The notes beneath the pieces were generated by a model. The model had not been told where the DNA came from. It worked only from the letters and a program-made list of their open reading frames with translations, and did not search any database. Shown here piece by piece: positions 10,696-21,900 of a stretch of 64,000 bases of DNA. This DNA is from Hymenopellis radicata. Its lineage: Eukaryota; Basidiomycota; Agaricomycetes; Agaricales; Physalacriaceae. The DNA lies in assembly GCA_015501595.1 (NCBI GenBank), contig JADNRX010000039.1:124001-188000 (forward strand). The letters are read 5' to 3'. How positions within the stretch are numbered: the stretch's first letter is position 1; the number at the start of each line of letters is the position of its first letter. Made by a program: the position numbers and the translations under genes.

Positions 10696-11148
10696 TCAGT
10701 ATCTCAACCTCTCGTGAAGAAGGTCTTGGCCAGTCTGCCAGCGCTCCTTCTCCTCCTCGAGCTCGGCACGGATGGAGCGCTCAGTCGTGTTGGCAAAAAC
10801 AATGCCACGGTTATCCATTGACAGTGCTCGGACGGCATCAATGACCCAATTCTGGCAGTCCCAGTCGGTGCGGTGGCGGTGGATGGGAACGGCTCTGAGC
10901 CACTTCTCCAAGTTCGGGATGTCGGAGGCTGCAACTTCGCCAACCTGCACGCCGCCACAGTACTTGTTGGTTGCGTCGATAGTAAAATCAGCGGATTCGA
11001 AGCAGTAGGAGTCCATGCCGCCCATCAGCTGAAAGATGCGCGCGGAGCCTAGTACGATATCAGTGATAACCGCGAGCGCCCAATGCTCTGTGCGGCGAGG
11101 ATGACCTATGAGCTCGTACTGGGAGATGATTACTGGGAGGTTCGACAT
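10696..11148 (-). CDS. Uncharacterised 150-aa protein, copy A
   Basis: Single-exon gene converging on the GMC oxidase. I do not recognise a named family. The sequence has a conserved His-Trp near residue 22 (EHWALAVITD), an aromatic/Gly segment (ARIFQLMGG) and a Cys at about residue 98 in DWDCQNWVIDAVRAL, followed by a charged helical tail (ELEEEKERWQ). A His plus a Cys at a helix start is the layout of some papain-like or NlpC/P60-like folds, but here the order is His then Cys and this is only a guess. A second open copy is at 57011-57460, with about ten substitutions and the gene length kept, which argues for a real protein. Confidence 0.7.
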   Translation of the reverse strand: MSNLPVIISQYELIGHPRRTEHWALAVITDIVLGSARIFQLMGGMDSYCFESADFTIDATNKYCGGVQVGEVAASDIPNLEKWLRAVPIHRHRTDWDCQNWVIDAVRALSMDNRGIVFANTTERSIRAELEEEKERWQTGQDLLHERLRY

Positions 11149-11227
11149 GGGAGAACAAAGGGAGTGAAGATGGCTGATATAGTCATATTCTGGTCATATT
11201 TATACTTCCTTGTAGGCTTGTACCTAT

Positions 11228-12265
11228 GTGTGTTGTATTACCATGTGTGGGACGGGTGTGGGTCCTGGGAAGCCATTATCTCCGGACGCCAATCACCTAT
11301 TTCCAAGTCCGCTGCAAGCACCTGACCCGGGTCTGCCCCTCAACTTGAACTTCACCCATCCAGCGCTCATGATCCTGACGTTACTTCGTTGGATGATATC
11401 CAGTTTCACGAATCAGTACCGCCGTTTCTGGTTGCCACACCTAATCCAGCATGCCAAAACCATATACCCGCCCGTCTACAAAGGCGGAGGCTCCGTTTGT
11501 CGTCTCTCAGACGGCACCGTGCTTAAGACCGGTCCCGCCTGGCAGATACGCGCCGAGGTGGATGCCATGCACCTTGTAGCTTCTCAGACGACGATTCCTA
11601 TACCACGAATCTACGACATCTGGTTTGACGGGGAAAAGGGCTTCATCGTCATGGAGTTCATCGACGGCGAGAATCTGCGGCGTGCATTCTTTACGACTCT
11701 CACAGAGGAGCAGCGCTGTCATGTTTCCCGCACACTTGCGAGCTATCTAGAGCAACTGCGCCTCATACCACCACCGGAGAAACTGGGGCCGCCAGGTTGG
11801 ATTGGTGCAGCGAACGGAGGACCGTTCTGTGAGCCTTGCCTGTCGTGGAAACGCGAACCTCTGGGCCCGTTCCCCAGTCTGAGCGCGTTCAACGACTATC
11901 GTGTATCACTTTACGACAAGTTTGGACGCATACATCCACCAATAGCAGTTCGCCTAGCCGAGTTGCGACACTCCATGGCCGACAACCAACGCGTTGTATT
12001 CACACATGCGGATCTGCACAGCGATAACGTTATAATCCGAGTTCGCGGCAAAGGAGCAGAGCATGTCGATGTCGTTGCGATCTTGGATTGGGGGTGCGCG
12101 GGGTGGCGGCCGATATTCTGGGAGGCTTTCAAGGTGATGTGGTTGTCCCCGCGCCCAGGAATCTGGAAGGAGAAGCTGGTCGATCGGCTATGGGCTGGAA
12201 TGGAGATGGATAATGAGCGGGAGCTAGAGCTTTGTATGTTTAGCAATTCAATGCCTCCAGCGTAG
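11228..12265 (+). CDS. Aminoglycoside phosphotransferase (APH)-like kinase, copy A; N-terminus disturbed
   Basis: Protein-kinase-like fold family that in fungi acts on unknown small molecules. Visible are a Gly-rich loop region (YKGGGSVCRLSDG), the PRIYDIWFDGEKGFIVMEFI hinge, the catalytic loop HADLHSDN (HxDxxxxN) and the metal-binding ILDWGCAG. Comparison with the copy at 39481-40600 shows that the family frame upstream (SLDDIQFHESVPPFLVA) is broken in this copy by about seven extra bases at 11436-11442; upstream of that the open frame is not the family frame. The true start may be downstream, for example Met at 11567, or the N-terminus may be lost. The C-terminus (NSMPPA) is short for the family and may hide an intron. 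Confidence 0.65.
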   Translation: MCCITMCGTGVGPGKPLSPDANHLFPSPLQAPDPGLPLNLNFTHPALMILTLLRWMISSFTNQYRRFWLPHLIQHAKTIYPPVYKGGGSVCRLSDGTVLKTGPAWQIRAEVDAMHLVASQTTIPIPRIYDIWFDGEKGFIVMEFIDGENLRRAFFTTLTEEQRCHVSRTLASYLEQLRLIPPPEKLGPPGWIGAANGGPFCEPCLSWKREPLGPFPSLSAFNDYRVSLYDKFGRIHPPIAVRLAELRHSMADNQRVVFTHADLHSDNVIIRVRGKGAEHVDVVAILDWGCAGWRPIFWEAFKVMWLSPRPGIWKEKLVDRLWAGMEMDNERELELCMFSNSMPPA

Positions 12266-12853
12266 CACTTTACACGCTCGATTTACTCATCCTGCCTGTC
12301 TCATTCTAACATAAGTCGACGCCACTTCCTGAAGCCAACCCTCTGGCAAGTGATCCACACATACATGTTGTTTTACTGGCGGCATTCCGACCGCAAGCGC
12401 AACCAAGTGAGATGTTAACACTTGCCGAGTTCTGTAACGTTAACATACTAGAGGCGTGAACAAATCAGTAGAACGCACTGCACATGAAATACTGGCTCAA
12501 GGAAGGTAAGGGCACGGAGTCGTGGTTAGTGCTAACTTGGCAGGCCCGAAAGAGCTGGCTCCGGAAGACTCTCAGATGGTACTGAGCGCTCGGTAGGATG
12601 ACTGTTTCTAATCCGAGATACGCGGACGTGAGGCGAAAAGTAAAACTTTGCCATCACCACAATGTTGTCTCCTCTAAATATGACTATCCCGATTGATTCA
12701 TGACCACGTACTCTGCTTTTCACACCACAGAGCAAAAATCAGTTGATATTAGAGTAAGTACAAGCATTTTCGATACTACAACAATGAATTTCTTATCTTC
12801 TCAAACCGTCCGAAGTCTATATGTAATCTTGTCGTAACGTCCCAAGTCTTAAC
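12266..12853. other. Intergenic, with a repeat shared with copy B
   Basis: Bases about 12315-12490 resemble 56625-56735 in several blocks (GTCGACGCCACTT, GTTAACACTTG, GGCGTGAACAAA). In copy B this sequence lies before the 150-aa gene, here it follows the APH gene, so the amplicon copies are mosaics. No gene seen. Confidence 0.5.
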
Positions 12854-14364
<1,511 letters not shown>

Positions 14365-14441
14365 GATGAACGATAAGAACGATGGATTTTTTTCTTCGAG
14401 GTGGTGGTGGTGGTTGAGGAGAAGGGTTGCGAGGATGGCCC

Positions 14442-14449
14442 TTTTATAT
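14442..14449 (-). promoter_or_regulatory. TATA box of gpd
   Basis: ATATAAAAG on the minus strand about 80 bases before the gpd ATG. An ACGTCA (CRE-like) motif occurs further upstream near 14485. Confidence 0.6.
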
Positions 14450-15139
14450 GCGCTGCCATTGATAATCGGAGATCGATTCAATTTACGTCATCGATATCCA
14501 AGTTCGAAGGTCTACTGTAACTGGTGGAATGGAAATGCATGTTCTCGGCTCGTCGTAGTTCTCGAATACGTTGCCTACGTCGACCTAGATACTTGTCTGT
14601 CTATTCCTGCTGTAATACATCCTTGTCGGTTCAAGCTCCATCGACAGTTAATCCGACTTTAGGAGGTGCTTCAATCATACCGCCATCCTTTCGGACCATG
14701 TCGGGTGTTGCTTGGCACTCGAGCCTTTCTGCAGTCCATCCAGATGACACAGGAGGTCCTGGTCTGCACCTTTGTCTGCGCGAGGACTGGCTCGGTCATA
14801 GCCGCCCTCGGTGTGATCATTCGTTCTAGATCGCATCCACCAATCAATGGCCTGCGAACTAACAACGCATGTGCGCTCTTTCGTTTACGCGGCACCCAAT
14901 ACACCAAGACCGACGTTCACGATAGCACCACCAGATATCCGAACAATTCGTACTCGTCTCAGAGAGCCATTTATACATGCAATTAGAAATCTAAGCCCAG
15001 GGATACCAGAAATCTGCCAACACAGGGTATAAGTTCTGGGCGACGTCCCGGCCTATAACACGCGGCGGTGGCATCAGCTTCTGGTATCAAAAGGCCCTCT
15101 GGACTCACCCTACTATGAATACAACAAATATCGCCTCTG
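14450..15139. other. gpd upstream region
   Basis: Presumed promoter and 5' region of gpd; the overlapping ORFs of 60-106 codons have no recognisable content. Confidence 0.45.
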
Positions 15140-15701
15140 CTATGCTTTCTCATCGTCGACCGGTTCTTGGTATCTCGACGCCGCCTCTGGTACCTTCTGC
15201 AGGCCCTCCTCCATACGCCTCACAGACTGGCACGCAACATACGTCCTCCCCCGCTCTACCCTCTCGCGCAACCTGAACGTCGTAACCACCGACGCCGTGC
15301 CCGCCAGGACGAGTGTCACGATGCTCACTATCGCTAGATAATCACCGGGCACCAAGTGTCGCAGCCGCAGATACCCCGTCCCAAAGTTTAGAAACGCCGT
15401 CGCGACAACCGCACCATCCAGTTAGTCTTCTCCTCCTCCGAGATCTCTGACAGCGCGACTCGCCAGGAAAGACTATATGGCGATGATGAACGTTCGCTCT
15501 CGCCGAATCAGAAACGTGGACCAGTACACGTACCCAGCGTTAAGCGCGCCTAGTATCACTGTCAAGCGATCTGTGAGTAACTCCTTCCAATTTAGCATTC
15601 AACAAACATCACGTACGCCATCTATGCAGGGAATTCGTCATCATTAACGCGACTGGAGCAATGGAACGAACTCACCCGCATTCAGAGGTGCTGCAGTTCA
15701 T
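15140..15701 (-). CDS. Small tandem membrane protein, paralog 1 (single-base frameshift)
   Basis: First of three tandem paralogs. Exons by analogy: 26 bases from the ATG at 15701, a 5-base microexon (ATGGC), a third exon of 37 bases and a last exon to 15140. The spliced start reads ECGWHRLTVILGALNAGLSW; later come two hydrophobic helices (VVATAFLNFGTGYLRL and YLAIVSIVTLVLAGTASVV) and a basic tail. The frame breaks at 15418-15419, where one more G would restore it. This paralog is the most diverged: its N-terminus lacks the HxENPEY start of the others. It could be a pseudogene, or intact apart from a sequence error. Confidence 0.55.
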
Positions 15702-16424
15702 CTTCAAGTTCAACTTGGTATTGGATTGGAAGCTGGTATACGCGAGACAGGACAAGATGGGGTAGGATGGTCAGTAGGGCGCATATATCCCCTGGGTGCG
15801 CTCCTATCCCGACGCGCGTGTGATCCGTACTTGTTAGCGGCGGCCCCTGTCCGACGCGCGGATGATTCGCGAGCAGGTAATCCCCCTAGAGTCAACCTAG
15901 AGTGCGTCCTTGCTTTGGGAGGGTCTGCGTCGGGATCTAGCTATATAACTTGAGGACTATGGCGACGTTCCGTCATACCCGCGTCTTACGTTGCCAGTAT
16001 GTAGATACTAAAATAGCTGCTTCTCTGTTCTGGGATAATATTGGCACGCGTCTCGAAACATTCAAGCAGAGCACTCACCTCCTGGGAGTAATAATGGTCG
16101 CCATTAGGAGGCCTACCTTGCACAAGATCACAAGTAATTTCAAGCGTACAGTGACATGAGCCTAGGCGCGTTGACTTCCGCGAACGATAAATATCATAAT
16201 ACAGGTACATCGACGATGACAGCGTCCAAATTGCAGGCCATAGAAAGATGGAGGATCGGAGGAGGATGCGGATGTGGGCAAATGAAGGTGCGAACGGTCG
16301 GATGGCGGAAGTCGCTCAAATGAAATCATGAGCCACAGCCTCGGGACGTTGATATCCCTGTATCAATAAAAGATATGTAGTCCATCATCCATGTCATGCA
16401 ACACAAAGTGTGCTCACCAGGTCT
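15702..16424. other. Intergenic between tandem paralogs 1 and 2
   Basis: Spacer holding the presumed promoter of paralog 1; no other gene seen. Confidence 0.45.
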
Positions 16425-16983
16425 CTATACTTTTGACGAGACAATGTGCTCTCGCAATATGAATGAAGTCTCCTTCACATCCTGGACCGAACATGGTGGC
16501 GTTTTCTCTCCGCGCACCGACGCTTCCCATCTCGCCATAGCGGCTTTCAATTCTATAGCGTGATGAACACGTATCGCCGCGACAAACGCCGCCGTGCCAG
16601 CGAGGAAAAGGACGCATGTGCTTGCGTAGGACAGGTACGTGTCGTCGTGATATCGTAGAAGAGACGTCGCGAGATTCAGAACGCCGGCTACGCCGAGCAT
16701 GCTGGCGAGCCAGTAGTTCGCTTCATAATTGGGAATCCTCCAGAGGGCGACCATCCATAACAGGCTAAAGTGCATTGAGCGCGTGAGGCACAGAACGTAC
16801 TGAGATAGAACCGACCTGGCGTTGATGATTCCGACAACGACTGCACGTCAAGTCAGGATTCATGTCAATGTTGCTTCAGAAAGTTTCACGTACGCCAGCT
16901 GCAAAAGACAAGACATCAGAACGCGCGCTAAATCTCTCAAAAGCAAGAAATACACACCAATACTCAGGATTCTCTATGTGCAT
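16425..16983 (-). CDS. Small tandem membrane protein, paralog 2 (131 aa)
   Basis: Exon sizes 26, 5, 25 and 340 bases total 396, divisible by three; the 5-base exon (CTGGC) is needed to keep the frame. The protein starts MHIENPEY and has about three hydrophobic segments: LVVGIINASLLWMVAL, ASMLGVAGVLNLATSLL and YASTCVLFLAGTAAFVAAI, joined by the short charged RYHDDTYL. The C-terminal tail is hydrophilic. No family name is recognised. The pattern suggests a small integral membrane protein with the N-terminus and tail exposed. It shares LLWMVAL, GVLNLA and FLAGTAAFVAA with paralog 3. Confidence 0.65.
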
Positions 16984-17514
16984 GATCATATCGTAATTGG
17001 ATGGAGAACCCAACGGGCAAGGCTCATCGACGAAAAAACGGCGAGTGGAAGTCAAGAGTCAAGCTTCCAAGCAAGATACCATCCGTGCGGCTTATATCAG
17101 ATCGAGCAAAGTATTTCTGGCACCAAGAAGCCAAAAAATAGCTCGGACCCTTATAACGACACCCTCATAACGGCACCTTGTCACCGCCCGCGCTCCTTAC
17201 AACCGCCCGGCCTGGAAGTGCCACCACCCCAGCTAATTTTAGAAAACGATATCCAATCTATGCAGATCATAGGTCTAGCATTCGAATTCGTTACTAGTAA
17301 TACATGTACAATCATAAGAGACGTGGATGGGTAAAGGTGGCTTCCTGACAGTGACAGTAGACATCTCTCTAAAGAACACGAGCAAATCGCTCTCAGATCT
17401 GCACGTCAAAGAAAGCCTTCGCGAAGGCTCCAATAGCCCAGAATTAGAAACCTGTGAAGAGAAACCGCAGCAGCGACTCACCAAATTTACAATGAATTAT
17501 CACGGACCAATGGG
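16984..17514. other. Intergenic between tandem paralogs 2 and 3
   Basis: Upstream region of paralog 2; no other gene seen. Confidence 0.45.
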
Positions 17515-18072
17515 TCAGGCTTTCGCCAATACAACCATCTCTGCGGAAGAGCCTCCTTTCAGTGTTATGAATGTACTTGGCTTTTCCGCAGTAAAAGACG
17601 ATGGTTGTCCTTCTTCCCATAACTCGAGAACGCGTTTCAGCTGAACGGCTTGGTGAACCCTGGAGGCTGCGACAAACGCAGCCGTTCCAGCCAAGAAAAG
17701 TATGGCGGTGCTGAACTTGGCGACGAAACTGTGGTCGTGATATTGAATGAACGCCATGGCGAGGTTTAAGACTCCTGATATCGCGAAAAGCCAGATGAGC
17801 CAGTAGCTGGCTTCTTGGTGAGGGATTTTGGAGAGCGCGACCATCCACAATAAACTTGAGATGGTGTGAGTGTGTCTCGAGGACTATTCAACGTTGACGC
17901 GTACCAGCAATTGATGACGGCAACAGAGACTGCGTACAGGACGCGTTAGATTGATCAGTCAGTAGTTGTGCAAAGTATTTTCACGTACGCCACCTATAGA
18001 AATGGCTGTCAGTTGACACGTAAAGCGAATTCGGGGGGCAACGCACCAGTATTCCGGATTCTCGACGTGCAT
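17515..18072 (-). CDS. Small tandem membrane protein, paralog 3 (131 aa)
   Basis: Same exon plan as paralog 2 (26, 5, 25, 340 bases; microexon GTGGC). The start MHVENPEYWWLSVAVIN is followed by hydrophobic segments CLLWMVAL, LIWLFAISGVLNLAMAFI and FSTAILFLAGTAAFVAA, with RVHQAVQLKRVLELWEEG after the last. Tail ends MVVLAKA. Function unknown. Tandem duplication in the same orientation, with conserved exon lengths, shows that all three arose from one spliced gene. Confidence 0.68.
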
Positions 18073-18948
18073 CTTCGCTTATCGTTCGTTCGTTCGTTCG
18101 TGAAAAGTGACGAATATCGTGAACAATCCTGGGAGTTTATAGCGACTCCGAGGGACAGCCGAGGGGGGTCATCCAGAGCCAACAGGGACATTCAACGTAG
18201 CCCATATTTAAGACAGATCGGCTTCTGAATCTTCTCCACAAGTGGCCAACGTTTCGTCAGGTCGTGCATAGCACGTTCCTTCTGACTTTTGAGACGTCTT
18301 ACCCGTTTTGGGCACCGTTATCTGAGTCCAGTTGGAGTATGATACCTACCGGACCGAGGAGTGGTGAAGAAAGTAGTGCAGGCCATAATGTATCATCACT
18401 GTGGATGGGATACAGTAATGATCAGCCCATATTTTGGTCGGGGCGCAATTGCACGCGCTTTTCAGGTCCAAAGGATCCTCCGGAAGTACACGACGCGCTT
18501 GAGCGCGCAGCGGGTGTTGGTACGTACGAACGTGTCTCGATAAAGCGGAGTCAATACGTTTTGATGAGTCTGAGATATCTCGAGGAGACATCAACGTGGG
18601 ATGATGCCAAGACCAAGACTGCCAGGCATTGACACTCTGCCCATTGCTTCAGAGCTGATAGAACGGCTGATATTGGGAACTGGGAACTGGGATCAACCGC
18701 AAATGAGGGAGGAGGGAATCAACGAACAACTCACACGATGGAAGGTGCCAGCTCGACTGTCAGTCCTCTGCTATATAATATGCGTCTCTCGACTTTTATG
18801 CCGAGACTGAGAGATGTGCTGCTAACCAACTTGACGCGTCGTGACACGTGGTGGTGCCTGACAGTCACACATCCGAAAAGGAAATCCAAATTTCGATCGT
18901 TTCGATCAGCATTTTTCCTTCCTTCACTTCAACGTCGCCGGCTTGACT
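18073..18948. other. Intergenic with a short microsatellite
   Basis: A (CGTT)n run lies at about 18081-18100. Otherwise divergent upstream DNA of paralog 3 and UTP10, with no gene recognised. Confidence 0.5.
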
Positions 18949-21900
18949 ATGTCCAGTCTCGTCGCGCAACTAGCGCAGGGAGCATCACTCAACAGCTCCC
19001 TTCTCGTCGACCGTTCTCGTCGCAACCCAGTGAATCATATCTATTCACTGGCCGGGACGCCGACCTCCATGATTTGGAATCCATCCACGCCTTGGGCAGC
19101 AATGGCCTCCTGCAGCTGGCTTCCGTCGATCCAGAAATTGGCGCATTTGAGGCGGCGCTGTTCTCCGACGCGTCCAAGGAGACCGATCGGACGTTATTGC
19201 CGCTACAGGCCATCCAAGATTTGGATCGCAATATTGCGTCCTTCCTGGCTCGCCTAGGTCCATACTTGATGGAAGCGCCAACCGGAAAAGTTTTGGAATG
19301 GCTTGTGAGGCGATTTAGGTGCATTCGTTGTACTGCAATCAATCCAAGTGCTAATTGGCCTCTAGGATAAATGAATTTAATGTCGAATCTTTATTATCTT
19401 TATTCTTGCCTTACCATGAATCTCCTCATTTCGCGAAGATGGTCACCATCCTTCACCTCAAGTAAGTCATTTTCAGGGCCCGTTTTCGCTTTTCTCATCC
19501 TCGTAGGCCGAACACCATGTGGGACTTTCTCATCCCATTCCAAAAAGCCGCTCAAAGCGTGCCCCGCATTGCCCTCGTAAAAGAGATGCTAAAAAATACA
19601 GAGGTCACCCGATTCATCACTGGCCTACTTCCTAGTGCTCTCACAGGCGGCTCTTCACATCGCACTCTGTTAGCGTTCAACGCCGCAACCCTCCACGATT
19701 ATCTGGCCCATAAGAAGGAAATAGATGACGGCACGGTGGCCCATATACTGCCTGCTCTTCTGGAGCCCCTCCACAAAAGGTCAGATGCTCCCAAGGACGC
19801 CGTTCTAGGCAGCTATATCCTACTTGCCGCGCTCTCGCACAAGTGCCGATTTAGTGCAGATGCATTGAAAACAATCGTTTCGGCTATGATCAACAGCGCG
19901 AAACGCGTGTCTGCCAAACAGTTTATTAATGCGGTCGTATCTGTTGTCGAAGCACAAGATGAACTCCAAGCGCTTCCCAAGAAAAATATCACCACCCTCC
20001 TTCGAATTTCGTACGTGCCCTTCTTCTCCTTAGTACTTACCGCTCATTTCGTGTAGGAATTTGAATGAAGAGCTGAAGGTTGCCGTAGGGTGGATCGGGA
20101 TTGAGAAACTCTTAAATCCGCTGCTGGGCAGTCTAACCCAGAGGTAATTGTCTCTCCCTCCATACCGCAAGGTCTCATCATGACTGTCATAGTCTGGAGG
20201 AGGGTGGCGCTGTCGATTTTCTTGAAACTATCTTGACTGCTTCCAGTCCGAAGGATACCCTTGTTCGCCTGACGGGCCACCTACTTACGTTGGCCGTGAA
20301 GCCCGACGGTGAGGTCGTAGTCGCTCGCCGTCTGCTGCAACATGTGCATCAACGCTATCCTGCCATTCTCCACGAAGCAGTAGACAAGGTGTCTACCACA
20401 GATGAAGCCTTGAAGGGCAGTTTGGAGCAACTTGTTCTATCATTGTTCATGGTAAAGAATGGCTATTTGGGCAATCTGGCAGTCTCTCAAAGTTCTTCAT
20501 TAGAATCAATCGTACAGCGAGGACACCAACAAGGATCATGCGGATATGGTGATCGCTGCGACCAGCGCCGACGCCAAAGTTCGCCTCATCGCCACCGGGA
20601 GGCTCGTTGGCACGCTTCGGGATAAAACTCTGTCTTCGACGGAAGAGGTCTGTCTTGTTGTTTGAAGTCTGGCAAGTGTTGAACATGCTTTCAGGAATCT
20701 GTTCGCTCTGCGCTTATCGCTAGAACCCAGGACACTGATGCCGATGTCCTTGAGGTACTCTACGCGGCACCAACCGTGGTCGTGCCAGTTCTACTAGCCG
20801 ACTCCGCTAAGTACATCAGCGAGTTAGCGACACTCTTGTCCAACTCTAAGCCTAAGCGGCCTGTCTTGAAAGCTCATCTAACTTTCTTGATGACCCACTT
20901 TTGTCCAAAGGCGCAGACAGTGATGAAAGATGTGTTCGCCAAGATCCTGTTTCCGCTCATGCTCTATTCGAAACCCAGGCAACATAGTGTGGAGTTGGTC
21001 TGGGACCTTATCGAAAAGAGTGTCCCGAAGACTGGTCCGGGGTCGTACGAGTTGCTGAGCGGATGTGCAGAGATTTGGATAGCGTCGAAAGCTGATAGTA
21101 TGAGGATGTACAGGAGAAGATGGCGACGTTCAATATGAAAATGGCGACACGAATGGCAGGTTAGTACACATGACTCGTACTTAAAAACACCCGCTCACAC
21201 TAACCCTTCGCAGATAACATCCTCTCGTCAAACGATTTCTCTCACCATGTGGACGACCTGGTTACCAAGCTTCGCGATACCAATGGACACGTCCGTCTTC
21301 TCGCGTGCATTATAGCGCGCGCCCTTCTTAGGCGCTTGACAGGCTCACATCAAGTCAACACCGCCCAGAAGATTGTTCAAGCGCTTGATCTGGACCAGCT
21401 CGCAGAGTCTCGAGACTCTGCTGGTAATGTCAGTGCCGACGAATTGCGCCAGGTTAGCATGCCATTCATGCTGGTTTTAATTCTACTCAACCTGATTTCA
21501 ATGCAGCACATCGATGATGCGAAGCTCGGGAGAACTGTTGCCGCCAAACCTAACAGCAAGAATACTCTTTACTGGGCGCAGGTTTCTATCATGACCATTG
21601 CCGCGGAGGTTCCGCCCCCAGAAGGCGTCGTCGTGAACTGGTTGAGCCAACGCTCCGAGCCGGTAAGTAAGGTTTACAAACCTCAATTCACGCTCTCAAA
21701 CGTGCTTATAGGACATTTCTGACGATCGCGATTTCCGCTATGTATCTCTCATGAGAACGATCTATCGAACGGCGACATCTTCCAGTGTAGCGATTATGAT
21801 GAACACATTCAGTGTTTTGTTCGCCACCATCCAGGACGACGCTTTGGCATTCTTCGTTGGCATTTGGCTGACGTCCGTAGACCACGCTCAAGAGAAACTC

